Source: Vicingaceae bacterium
GTDB taxonomy: Bacteria > Bacteroidota > Bacteroidia > Flavobacteriales_E > Vicingaceae
Length of the DNA stretch: 40,008 bases
Assembly: GCA_029251425.1 (NCBI GenBank)
Contig: JAQXDJ010000337.1
Location: 1 to 40,008 of the forward strand
Direction of reading: 5' to 3'
A program made the translations under genes and the position numbers. Shown one piece after another: positions 18,585 through 26,086 of this stretch. How positions within the stretch are numbered: position 1 is the stretch's first letter; every line of letters begins with the position of its first letter. The notes below the pieces were generated by a model, which worked only from the letters and a program-made list of their open reading frames with translations, made no database searches and was not told the origin of the DNA.

Positions 18585-18612
18585 AAACTCCTGTAACCGC
18601 AGGAGTTTTTTT
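18585..18612 (+). terminator. Terminator after the small CarbopepD protein
   Basis: Perfect 9-bp stem AAACTCCTG / CAGGAGTTT with TAACCG loop, followed by a run of T. It is a canonical rho-independent terminator. Confidence 0.85.
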
Positions 18613-18653
18613 GTGGGCTATACCTACTAATAATTACTAAAACCTATAAAACA

Positions 18654-19115
18654 ATGAAGATTAAAGCGACTTTACTTACCGTAGCATTATTTATCACTAT
18701 AGTTTCAAATGCTCAACAGATCACTAAAAAAGACGGTATTTATGTTAATGAAGATGGTCAAAAATATTCTGGTGTTTACATTTCTTATTATCAAGGTGAG
18801 GCTAAAGAAGCGGTTTATTCTATTAAAGATGGGTTGGAAAATGGATCTGTAGAGTTTTATTACCCAACAACAGAAATAATGGAGCAAGGAAGTTTTAAGG
18901 ACGGATTAAAACATGGTAAATGGACGCGTTGGTCTGTTAAAGGAAACAAGTTAGCTGAGGCAAACTATAGTAAAGGTAAAAAAGACGGTAAATGGCTTAT
19001 TTGGGATGAGTTAGGGGTAAAACGTTATGAAATGTATTACACCAAAGGAACTAAAACAGGAATTTGGATGATGTGGGATGAGAAAGGACAAATCTCTAAC
19101 AAAAAGGAGTATTAA
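18654..19115 (+). CDS. Exported MORN-repeat (YwqK-like) protein
   Basis: A 153-aa protein with a signal peptide (MKIKATLLTVALFITIVSNAQ) and about four to five MORN-like repeats of the form G-x-x-x-G-x-W-x-x-W/Y: ENGSVEFYYP, KHGKWTRWS, KDGKWLIWDE, KTGIWMMWDE. Such repeat proteins are common and varied in Bacteroidota, often annotated as YwqK antitoxin-like, but a toxin-antitoxin role is not supported here. No Pho box and no clear promoter is seen in the 41 bp after the preceding terminator, so read-through or a weak promoter must drive it. Function unknown; probably periplasmic protein binding. Confidence 0.8.
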   Translation: MKIKATLLTVALFITIVSNAQQITKKDGIYVNEDGQKYSGVYISYYQGEAKEAVYSIKDGLENGSVEFYYPTTEIMEQGSFKDGLKHGKWTRWSVKGNKLAEANYSKGKKDGKWLIWDELGVKRYEMYYTKGTKTGIWMMWDEKGQISNKKEY

Positions 19116-19138
19116 TCTAAGAGAGGAAATTCAAAAAT

Positions 19139-19182
19139 GTCAGTTCGAGTGAAATTCTGAAAGAATTTTGTATCGAGAACAG
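19139..19182. repeat. Intergenic hairpin repeat
   Basis: The block begins GTCAGTTCGAGTG and ends TATCGAGAACAG, with an inner hairpin AAATTC-TGAAA-GAATTT. Blocks of the type CAGTTCGAG...TCGAGAAC recur between genes in many Flavobacteria, from memory. Only one copy is in this window, so its repeat status is not shown by the window itself. Confidence 0.4.
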
Positions 19183-19236
19183 TATTTTGTAAAACCACAC
19201 GAATTGGCAATGGTTTTTTATATCAAAATCAGAGTT

Positions 19237-19292
19237 TTAATAAACCCTTAACATTAAATTAACGGGTAAACAATGCTGTGACTCTAATTTTA
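19237..19292 (+). promoter_or_regulatory. Three-copy Pho box upstream of the degenerate PhoB paralogue
   Basis: TTAATAA (19237), TTAACAT (19248) and TTAACGG (19259) lie at exact 11-bp steps. The last ends 19 bp before TAATTTTA (19285-19292), a -7 element with one mismatch. The ATG at 19304 is 11 bp after the -7, so the leader would be very short. Confidence 0.75.
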
Positions 19293-19303
19293 ATAATTAG
19301 AAA

Positions 19304-19981
19304 ATGGCACCAATAATAAACATATTCAGCAGTAATTTATCTGATTTAGTCGAGACCAAAAAAGTTTTTGAGAACGATGGTTTTGATGTTTTTTCGCATA
19401 CGTTGGTAAGTGAAGAAACCATTAATGAGGTTTACAAAAAACAACCAGATATTGTTTTGTTGGATTTAGAAATTGGAAATTCAGATGGAATAGAGTTGTG
19501 TTACCAATTAAAGGCAGAAAACGCCCTTAACGCTTTCATCGTCCTCTTTTCTTCACATGAAGAAGATTATATTCAAATAGAAGCTTTTAAAGCAGGAGCT
19601 GATGATTATATTGTAAAACCAATTAACCCAAGAGTTTTGGTTAAAAGAATAAGAGCGCTGCTAAAAAGAAAACCGATAAACCCTAAAAAAGACAAGGCTA
19701 AAATTCTTTCATACAACAGTTTAAAAATTGATAGAGACAGTTATTTAGTTTATAACGATGGAGCTTCATTTTCTTTACCAAGAAAGGAGTTTGAAATGCT
19801 TTACCTATTGATTAATAAACCACAAAAGGTATTTACCCGAGAAGAAATTTTTCAAAAGGTGTGGAAAGAAAAAGAGTGTGAAAATGCCCGAATTATTGAT
19901 GTTCATATTCGAAAAATCAGAGAAAAAATTGGTGACAATATCATTAACACCATTAAAGGTGTTGGGTATCAGTTAGCTTAG
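19304..19981 (+). CDS. PhoB-like OmpR-family regulator with degenerate receiver
   Basis: A 225-aa protein closely similar along its length to the PhoB encoded at 25383. The winged-helix C-terminal domain is intact, and its recognition-helix segment IIDVHIRKIREKIG is nearly the same as TIDVHIRKLREKLG in PhoB, so both should bind the same DNA. The receiver is altered: the acidic pair that holds Mg2+ (Asp10-Asp11 in PhoB) is Ser9-Ser10 here, although the acceptor Asp54, the Ser pair in LFSSHEED and the Lys of YIVKPI remain. Phosphorylation is therefore probably weak or absent. No kinase gene is adjacent. It has its own Pho box, suggesting a feedback regulator, positive or negative, of the phosphate regulon. 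Confidence 0.88.
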   Translation: MAPIINIFSSNLSDLVETKKVFENDGFDVFSHTLVSEETINEVYKKQPDIVLLDLEIGNSDGIELCYQLKAENALNAFIVLFSSHEEDYIQIEAFKAGADDYIVKPINPRVLVKRIRALLKRKPINPKKDKAKILSYNSLKIDRDSYLVYNDGASFSLPRKEFEMLYLLINKPQKVFTREEIFQKVWKEKECENARIIDVHIRKIREKIGDNIINTIKGVGYQLA

Positions 19982-20169
19982 GCGCCTTATTTAGGGTTAT
20001 TGATTTTATTGTTATTGCCATTGGGGTTGAAGACATCCTTTCTGCGATGTTAAATGTTGTTGCAGGACTGTAACCCTTGTAGTAATCAAAAACAACCTTT
20101 CCCCTACGTTGTTTTTCGTTATTTTTACGCTAATAGATAATGTGAATAAGGTCAATATTGCACTTATTG

Positions 20170-20186
20170 GACTGTTAACAGTAATT
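20170..20186 (+). repeat. Left direct repeat flanking the YcxB-like gene
   Basis: GACTGTTAACAGTAATT; matches the copy at 20758-20774 at 14 of 17 positions. It contains the perfect palindrome ACTGTTAACAGT. It ends 7 nt before the ATG of the gene it flanks. Confidence 0.6.
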
Positions 20187-20193
20187 CCAGAAA

Positions 20194-20727
20194 ATGAAAT
20201 TAGAATATAAAATAGAAGAAAATGATTTTTTAGACTTCCAGCTTTTCTCCGCGTCTAAAACAGAACGAATAATGAAGAAAAAAAGGACTGGGTGGATCCT
20301 TCTTACAGCAGGTTCGTTAATTGGGGGAATCTATTTCTATTTTCAACAAAATTTTGCAATGACTATTTATTTTGTTGTAACTACAATAATATGCGGACTT
20401 TTTTACCCAAAGTATTTCAATTGGCGATATAAAAAACACTACAAAAATTATATTAAAGAAAATTACCAAAAACGATTTGGACAGGTTGAGAATATTGAAA
20501 TTACGGAAGAATATATATATTCAAAAGACAAAACTGGAGAAGGAAAAATAAAGCTGAAAGAAATTGATGAGGTGTGTGAAACACAGAATCACTTTCTTTT
20601 AAAAATTTCAACGGGAATGTCTTTAATTATCCCAAAAAGAGAAATAGAAAATATAGACTTATTAAAAACAAAATTTAATGAAATCGGATTAAATATTGTT
20701 AATGAATTAAGTTGGAAGTGGAAATAA
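20194..20727 (+). CDS. YcxB-family membrane protein
   Basis: A 177-aa protein with a short cytosolic N-terminus, two hydrophobic helices (about 33-50 and 54-71, around WILLTAGSLIGGIYFYF and IYFVVTTIICGLFY), and a C-terminal YcxB-like domain (about 95-172) resembling a PH-type beta-fold, with IEITEEYIYSKDKTGEGKIKLKEIDEV and SLIIPKREIEN. The family is common as isolated genes in Bacteroidota and Firmicutes; function unknown. It interrupts the phosphate island, carries no Pho box and is bordered by 17-bp direct repeats, which suggests it arrived as a small mobile unit. Confidence 0.8.
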   Translation: MKLEYKIEENDFLDFQLFSASKTERIMKKKRTGWILLTAGSLIGGIYFYFQQNFAMTIYFVVTTIICGLFYPKYFNWRYKKHYKNYIKENYQKRFGQVENIEITEEYIYSKDKTGEGKIKLKEIDEVCETQNHFLLKISTGMSLIIPKREIENIDLLKTKFNEIGLNIVNELSWKWK

Positions 20728-20757
20728 AAAACAGCCACAATCATCTATATTTAACAA

Positions 20758-20774
20758 GACAGTTGGCAGTAATT
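20758..20774 (+). repeat. Right direct repeat flanking the YcxB-like gene
   Basis: GACAGTTGGCAGTAATT, same orientation as the copy at 20170-20186 with three differences. It lies 10 bp from the end of the convergent TonB receptor gene. Confidence 0.6.
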
Positions 20775-20784
20775 TAATTTTAAA

Positions 20785-23598
20785 CTACCCTATCAAATAT
20801 TTAATTCCTAAAGTAAACGTAGCGCCTCTTTTGTAAGAATTGAAGATGTATTCTTCATCTTTGTAGTTGTATGTTTTCTTAATAATTGGGTTTAAAATGT
20901 TTTGTGCGTTAAACTTTAAGCTAAACTTCTCTCCCAACTTCTTTGTAATGTTAAAATCTAATTGGTTAACTGGTTGCTGGTAAACATTTGGAGTAGCTCC
21001 AACTATAACAACAGCAACTTTTTCACCAGAAACATTGTAACTTAAGTTAGCGCTTAACCCTAACGAATCGTTATTATATCCAAAAAATAGGTTTACAATA
21101 TAAGGTGATTGTCCAAAAAGACTTCTTGTTTCTTTAGCGTTAGGATCGTTTGCTTTAATTAATTCTAACTCTTGTGCATCAATATTTACTTCAGAATAAA
21201 CATAAGTAAAGTTACCTCCAGCATTGAATGAATGAATATCGTTAGAAATAAAATTCAACTTCTTTTTAATCTCGAATTCAGCACCATAAACCGTTGCTTT
21301 ATCAATATTTCTCCATGTTAATTCAGCATTTTGTGCCTCTGTGTTAAACACTAACTCTATAGGGTTAGTAAACGATTTGTAAAATGCCCCAACAGAAATT
21401 AATTCTCCAAAATTTGGAAACACTTCATACCTCACATCAATGTTATCTACCAAGGTTCTTTCTAAATCTGGATTTCCAACAATGGTCCAGTTAGTAGAAA
21501 AATCATAAGTAGCAAAAGGAGCAATTTCTCTAAACGAAGGTCGAGCCAATGTTCTAGAATAAGCACCTCTTAAATTGCTGTTTTTTGTTAAAGCGTAAGA
21601 AGTGTTTATTGCAGGTAAAATATCTACCTCATCCAATTCTCCAGTTTTTTCTTTTTGGTCAAAACTTCTTACAAAAATGTTGGTGGTTTCTAACCTTGCT
21701 CCAGTTACAATTCTCAACTTTTTTGTTGCCCATATATCTCCCATTAAATAACTCCCAATCACTAATTGATCAGCACCATAACTGTTTCTTCTTTCAGTTG
21801 CATCTTCAATATATAAATAATCAGAAATAGGGTTTCCTGGCCCAGGTAAAGCAAAGTTGGAGTTGTTTAAATAAGCAGCAACACTTCCATCATATTGTAA
21901 TAACCCTTGAGAGCGGTAGTTGTATCGGTATTCTCTTAAAACTCTTTCTTGCTTTAAAAAAGCACCACCAAATTTTAATTTCGATGCTTTTCCATCTTTT
22001 TCTTTAACGTTTAATTCAAAATCTAACTTACCATCTAAAGTTGTTTGATCTAATTCTCTGTAATATCTGGTAGGAACAGGGTAAATAGAAGCTTGTATGT
22101 TGTAGTTAGTATCTCCTGTTGCAGCATCAACTGTATAATCGTTAGAAAAATACCTTAAATCGGGTTGGTTTTGGTTCGATTGAGAAAAAGCGTACATCCA
22201 ATCCACTTTAAGTTTACTTAGTTTTTCAAAATAGTGCTCCCCTTTTGTTTGGTAGCTACTTAATGCGTTTTGTTCATACTCTAAAGCACGTGTTTGTAAA
22301 AACAAACCAGGTTGGTCTTGTGGCACTTCTCCTTCTTGGTATGATGTAGAGGTAATTCCGTTTTGATTTCTTAAATAAACAAATCCCAGTTTGTGGTTTG
22401 GTGAAATTTTATAAGATAAGTTGGCAATTGCCCCCCACAATACATTTTCTGTAGATTTTCTGTCTTTTAACGTTCTTTCAGGATTTAATTCATCTACTTC
22501 ATCTACATTTCCTGTTAAAGAATACCTATTTGTAAAAGCATCTTCATCCCTTAAACTATATTTTTTAGAGTAAGAAAGCCCCACAACAAACCCCAAACTT
22601 TTTCCAAATAGTTTTGTCTGGTTTCCTGCAGAAATTGAATAACCTTGATTTAAAAACGATGTTTTTTCGCTCACATCCATTTCTTTATTAAAAGATGTTC
22701 CCACCTTTTCTAATCTATCATTGTCAACAAATAATGCAGGTATTTTGTTAGTTGAACCAGGCTTATCTCTTGTGCCATTATCGAAACCAAACATGTCGGT
22801 TCCCCCACCCTCATAAGTTAAAAAGTTATCTTTTAAACTAGAAGCTGTATTAAACCCAAGATTACTTGAAAATTGAAAGGTAAATGCTTCCGGAAAATCT
22901 TTTGTTTCAATATCAACTAAACCTCCAGTAAAACTCCCTGGTAAGTTTGGAGTAAAAGACTTGATTACTTTCATATTTTCAATCATGTTGGTAGGAAATA
23001 AATCTAACTGTACAGCATTTTTGTTGGGGTCTAACCCCGGAATTTCAGCTCTATTTACAGTTGTTTTACTATACCTGTCGCTTAATCCTCTTACATAAAC
23101 ATATTTTCCGCCCTCTAAAGTTAATCCAGAAACTCTTTTGGCAGCAGCGGCAGCATTTCCATCACCTCTTTTAGCAATTTCTTTAGCGCCCATTACTTCC
23201 ATAACAGTTGCCGATTTCTTCTTTACTTGTAATAAAAACTGTTCGTTTTTACGATCAGCTTTTGCTTCAATAACAAAAACATCAATATCCATAGAAGAAG
23301 ATCCAAGACTAAAACTATGAGATGTTGTTTCTCCATCTTTAACAGTAACATCTATAGTGTCAGATCTAAAAGAAATATAAGCACAAATCAATTTATATTG
23401 ACCAGCAGCAACATTTGGAATTCTATAGTTTCCATCAATATCAACCATTGACCCAGTTGTTGTGCCCTTAAGTAAAACGGTTGCGCCAATTAACTCCTCC
23501 CCTGTTTCCGAACTTGTTACTTTCCCTTGAATTATACCTTGAGTATAAGTGTTAGCAACACAAAAAAGCAGTAAAGTTATAGCTATGATTTTCTTCAT
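20785..23598 (-). CDS. TonB-dependent outer-membrane receptor (phosphate-island type)
   Basis: A 937-aa receptor. It has a signal peptide (MKKIIAITLLLFCVANTYTQ), a CarbopepD-regulatory-like domain (about 20-105; GIIQGKVTSSETGEELIGATVLLKG), a plug domain (about 115-240; YVYVRGLSDRYSKTTVNRAE, GSFTGGLVDIETKDFP) and a 22-strand-type barrel ending in TFTLGIKYLIG. It should import a large or scarce ligand across the outer membrane with TonB-ExbBD energy. The ligand is unknown; the Pho-box promoter and neighbours point to a phosphorus compound. No SusD gene follows it; instead a large lipoprotein gene with its own Pho box lies upstream. Length is usual for the family. Confidence 0.9.
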   Translation of the reverse strand: MKKIIAITLLLFCVANTYTQGIIQGKVTSSETGEELIGATVLLKGTTTGSMVDIDGNYRIPNVAAGQYKLICAYISFRSDTIDVTVKDGETTSHSFSLGSSSMDIDVFVIEAKADRKNEQFLLQVKKKSATVMEVMGAKEIAKRGDGNAAAAAKRVSGLTLEGGKYVYVRGLSDRYSKTTVNRAEIPGLDPNKNAVQLDLFPTNMIENMKVIKSFTPNLPGSFTGGLVDIETKDFPEAFTFQFSSNLGFNTASSLKDNFLTYEGGGTDMFGFDNGTRDKPGSTNKIPALFVDNDRLEKVGTSFNKEMDVSEKTSFLNQGYSISAGNQTKLFGKSLGFVVGLSYSKKYSLRDEDAFTNRYSLTGNVDEVDELNPERTLKDRKSTENVLWGAIANLSYKISPNHKLGFVYLRNQNGITSTSYQEGEVPQDQPGLFLQTRALEYEQNALSSYQTKGEHYFEKLSKLKVDWMYAFSQSNQNQPDLRYFSNDYTVDAATGDTNYNIQASIYPVPTRYYRELDQTTLDGKLDFELNVKEKDGKASKLKFGGAFLKQERVLREYRYNYRSQGLLQYDGSVAAYLNNSNFALPGPGNPISDYLYIEDATERRNSYGADQLVIGSYLMGDIWATKKLRIVTGARLETTNIFVRSFDQKEKTGELDEVDILPAINTSYALTKNSNLRGAYSRTLARPSFREIAPFATYDFSTNWTIVGNPDLERTLVDNIDVRYEVFPNFGELISVGAFYKSFTNPIELVFNTEAQNAELTWRNIDKATVYGAEFEIKKKLNFISNDIHSFNAGGNFTYVYSEVNIDAQELELIKANDPNAKETRSLFGQSPYIVNLFFGYNNDSLGLSANLSYNVSGEKVAVVIVGATPNVYQQPVNQLDFNITKKLGEKFSLKFNAQNILNPIIKKTYNYKDEEYIFNSYKRGATFTLGIKYLIG

Positions 23599-23621
23599 TT
23601 TCTTTATTTTTAAATCTGCTG

Positions 23622-23688
23622 CAAAGAAAAAAACAACACATAATTCAGCCGTTAACCGAATGTTAAGACTCTGTTAGGAACTGATTAA
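23622..23688 (-). promoter_or_regulatory. Four-copy Pho box and -7 element of the TonB receptor
   Basis: Read on the minus strand: TTAATCA, CTAACAG, TTAACAT and TTAACGG (plus-strand starts 23682, 23671, 23660, 23649), each step 11 bp. The last ends 19 bp before TTTCTTTG (23622-23629), a -7 element with one mismatch. It is separated from the lipoprotein gene by a terminator, so the two genes are independent units. Confidence 0.8.
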
Positions 23689-23704
23689 CTTATTGCAAAC
23701 AAAA

Positions 23705-23731
23705 AGCCCTCCTGATTTATTCAGGAGGGCT
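23705..23731 (-). terminator. Terminator of the lipoprotein gene
   Basis: Perfect 11-bp stem AGCCCTCCTGA / TCAGGAGGGCT with a 5-nt loop. On the minus strand it is followed by TTTTTG. It lies between the lipoprotein gene and the Pho box of the TonB receptor. Confidence 0.85.
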
Positions 23732-23784
23732 ACTTTATTCAGGTTATTCTCTTCTTATGGGAAAGAGAAACCCTATCTATAACA

Positions 23785-25143
23785 CTATTGGAAAGTTAAT
23801 GTCCAACCTTGTGCCCAGTTAGTTCCATTTGCATCAAATGCTCCTAAGTATGTTACATTATCATACCATGTATCTGCAGAAGCAGTTCCAGTTCCTAATG
23901 AAGTAGAAGGTATTGGGTTTGTTGTTGTAATTCCCGCAGCAGAAGTACTAATTCCAGATATATTTGTGTGTCCAGATAAATCTGTTCCATTATTATCAAC
24001 AATATTGTTTGATCCGACAGAAGAAAGAACGATATCAGCCAATACCAATTCGCCAGCATCTAATCTTGCTTTAGAATCTTCACCAGTTGCTAAATCTTCA
24101 ATGTCAATTCCTTTACCAAAGTTATGGAATACTGTGTTGTGGTATTCACCACCAGCATTATCTCTAAAAGTAATTGCTCTACTTGCTCCGTTTCCGATGT
24201 AAGTTGCATTGTAAATTACAGGAGTTGCATAAGGCAATCCATCTTCTGGAGATGTTCCCCCATCGTGCTCACCACCTCTGTCAGAGTTTGCGTTTTCTAT
24301 AGCCACCCAAAACTGACCTTTTCCTCTAAACCCTTGGTCGTAATCAAAAGAATCATCTAGTACGTTAGAAACCAAAATGTGTTTTAAGTTTGGAGCTCCT
24401 CCAAAAAACTCAACCCCATCATCAGCATTAGCTACAACCTCAATGTGGTGAATACTTGTTGCTGCACCTACCCCACCTAATGTTAGTCCGTTAATTTCGT
24501 TTCCTGCACCAATGTCAGTACCACCATGACGAATAGAAACATAACATAAAGAACCTGAGTTGTCATTATCGTTAGTACCACCGTAAGAACCTCTTGTTTC
24601 TGATGTAGGTATTCCTTCTATATTTTGTGTAGCAGGAACCGTGTTTAACCTTGCGCTTCCTAAAAGCATTAATCCACCCCATTGTCCAGTAGTAGTCATC
24701 CCTACAGAACCGTCTAAAGGATCAGCTTCAAAAGTAAATATAATTGGGTTTGAAGCAGTACCACATGCATTAATTTGAGCTCCTCTAGTTACAATTAAAG
24801 CAGATGCGCTTGCTCCAGTTCCAGGTTTTCCTTTTATAACTGTTCCAGGCTCAATTGTTAAAACATCACCAGAGTTTACAAAAACAAAACCATCTAATAA
24901 ATACACATTGTCTTTTGTCCAAGTTGTTGTTCCTGTGTTGTCAGATACTGTTATAGGATCTTTTTCTTCAGGATTATTTGGCTCATCTTCTTCATAAATA
25001 CATGATCCATCGTCTTTTTCTGCTTCAGCACTAAAGTTTTCTGCAGTAATATCTGTACACCCTTCTTTTTTAGAACATGAAGTTAATAGGCTCCCTAACC
25101 CTAGGATAATTACCGTAACTAATAATAAGTTTTTTGTTTTCAT
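23785..25143 (-). CDS. Large surface lipoprotein with beta-helix-like body, phosphate island
   Basis: A 452-aa lipoprotein with a signal peptide and lipobox LLTSC (Cys23). It continues with CTDITAENFSAEAEKDDGSC, the Cys-paired motif often found at the N-terminus of Bacteroidetes surface proteins, then an acidic linker. The body (about 65-450) is rich in Gly, Asn, Asp and Thr in a pattern like a right-handed parallel beta-helix (VNSGDVLTIEPGTVIKG, INGLTLGGVGAATSIHHIEV, DDGVEFFGGAPNLKHI, NAGGEYHNTVFHNFG). No catalytic motif was recognised. It is transcribed separately from, but next to, the TonB receptor, each with a Pho box. It may be the ligand-capturing surface partner of that receptor; this is inference. 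Confidence 0.82.
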   Translation of the reverse strand: MKTKNLLLVTVIILGLGSLLTSCSKKEGCTDITAENFSAEAEKDDGSCIYEEDEPNNPEEKDPITVSDNTGTTTWTKDNVYLLDGFVFVNSGDVLTIEPGTVIKGKPGTGASASALIVTRGAQINACGTASNPIIFTFEADPLDGSVGMTTTGQWGGLMLLGSARLNTVPATQNIEGIPTSETRGSYGGTNDNDNSGSLCYVSIRHGGTDIGAGNEINGLTLGGVGAATSIHHIEVVANADDGVEFFGGAPNLKHILVSNVLDDSFDYDQGFRGKGQFWVAIENANSDRGGEHDGGTSPEDGLPYATPVIYNATYIGNGASRAITFRDNAGGEYHNTVFHNFGKGIDIEDLATGEDSKARLDAGELVLADIVLSSVGSNNIVDNNGTDLSGHTNISGISTSAAGITTTNPIPSTSLGTGTASADTWYDNVTYLGAFDANGTNWAQGWTLTFQ

Positions 25144-25178
25144 TTTTTTAATCTTTAAGTTTTATAATTTTTATGCTG

Positions 25179-25245
25179 CAAAGAAACGGCTGCACTATTA
25201 CTAAAGCATGAAAGCAATCTTATACTTATTTTATGTTCATGTTAA
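25179..25245 (-). promoter_or_regulatory. Pho box and -7 element of the lipoprotein gene
   Basis: On the minus strand: one perfect TTAACAT (25239-25245), then weaker copies ATAAAAT (25228), ATAAGAT (25217) and a poor TTCATGC (25206), all in 11-bp phase. The phase ends 19 bp before TTTCTTTG (25179-25186). The 12-mer TTTCTTTGCAGC at this -7 is identical to that of the TonB receptor promoter. Confidence 0.6.
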
Positions 25246-25299
25246 GGGAACATTATTTGATTTGAAAATTTAATTGAAGAAGAAATTAAAAATCCAGCA

Positions 25300-25366
25300 A
25301 TAACAAGGATAAAACAATAAATTAATATTAAATTAACATCCAGAATGAAACACTGAGCTACCTTTG
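25300..25366 (+). promoter_or_regulatory. Pho box and -7 element of phoB
   Basis: TTAATAT (25322) and TTAACAT (25333) lie 11 bp apart, preceded in phase by weaker AAAACAA (25311) and ATAACAA (25300). The last ends exactly 19 bp before TACCTTTG (25359-25366), a perfect TAnnTTTG. This implies autoregulation of phoB. Confidence 0.78.
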
Positions 25367-25382
25367 TTAAAAATAAAAAGCT

Positions 25383-26060
25383 ATGAGTAACGAAAAAATA
25401 TTATTAGTTGATGATGAGCCAGACATCATAGAGTTTTTGGGTTATAATTTAACAAAAGAAGGATATGATGTAACGACATCTACAAGTGGGAAAGAAGCGG
25501 TTGAACTAGCTAAAAAAATTAAACCTGATTTAATATTGTTGGATGTTATGATGCCAGAGATGGATGGTATTGAAACTTGTCAAGAAATTAGAAATGTGGC
25601 AGATATTAAAAATACGCTAATAGCTTTTTTAAGCGCAAGAGGTGAAGACTACTCACAGGTTGCAGGCTTAGATGCTGGAGCTGATGATTATATAACAAAA
25701 CCTATTAAACCAAGACTTTTAGTAAGTAGAGTTAAGGCTATTTTAAGAAGGAAATCAGGTGGTGAAGAGGTGGGTGTTGATGAGCAAGAAGGAGACATTA
25801 AAATTGATAGAGAAAAATACTTGGTATATAAAGAAGGAGAAGAGCTTTCATTTCCTAAAAAAGAATTTGAATTATTGGCGTTATTATTATCTAAACCAGG
25901 GAAAGTTTTTACTAGAGAAGTAATACTAGAGTCTGTTTGGGGAGGAGAGGTTGTTGTTGGAGATCGTACAATAGATGTACACATCAGAAAACTTCGTGAA
26001 AAATTAGGAGACCACTACATTAAAACGATTAAAGGAGTAGGTTATAAATTTGAATCTTAA
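25383..26060 (+). CDS. phoB: Phosphate regulon response regulator PhoB-type
   Basis: OmpR/PhoB-family transcription activator of 225 aa. The receiver has the full acidic pocket Asp10/Asp11, phospho-acceptor Asp54 (LLDVMMPEMDG), Ser in LSARGED and Lys in YITKPI. The winged-helix domain (about 132-225) has FPKKEFELLALLLSKPGKVFTR and the recognition segment RTIDVHIRKLREKLG. It is followed 26 bp later by its kinase gene. The Pho box in front of it and in front of the surrounding transport genes makes it the likely master activator of the island. OmpR-type dimers bind tandem direct repeats at an 11-bp period, which is what the boxes show. Calling it PhoB rests on context as well as homology. Confidence 0.9.
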   Translation: MSNEKILLVDDEPDIIEFLGYNLTKEGYDVTTSTSGKEAVELAKKIKPDLILLDVMMPEMDGIETCQEIRNVADIKNTLIAFLSARGEDYSQVAGLDAGADDYITKPIKPRLLVSRVKAILRRKSGGEEVGVDEQEGDIKIDREKYLVYKEGEELSFPKKEFELLALLLSKPGKVFTREVILESVWGGEVVVGDRTIDVHIRKLREKLGDHYIKTIKGVGYKFES

Positions 26061-26081
26061 GTAAAAGAAACCCTACATTTG
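26049..26081 (+). promoter_or_regulatory. Possible internal promoter of phoR
   Basis: TTTG (26049-26052), 21 bp, then TACATTTG (26074-26081), a perfect -7, ending 5 nt before the phoR ATG. It could give a Pho-independent, leaderless phoR transcript. Confidence 0.4.
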
Positions 26082-26086
26082 CGTCA

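Noticed and set aside
18654-19115. MORN/YwqK-like protein as a toxin-antitoxin component
   Set aside because: It has a signal peptide and no partner gene; the YwqK label rests only on the repeat motif.
19982-20169. Possible gene fragment between the PhoB paralogue and the left repeat
   Set aside because: Only short frames in both directions; no recognisable protein similarity, so not called.
20170-20186. GTTAACA before the YcxB-like gene as a Pho-box element
   Set aside because: There is no second element at an 11-bp step and no -7 at 19 bp; the bases belong to the flanking direct repeat.
22284-22298. A CACGTG in the TonB receptor gene as a third parS
   Set aside because: Only the six-base core and part of one arm match; it is inside coding sequence and not palindromic beyond the core.
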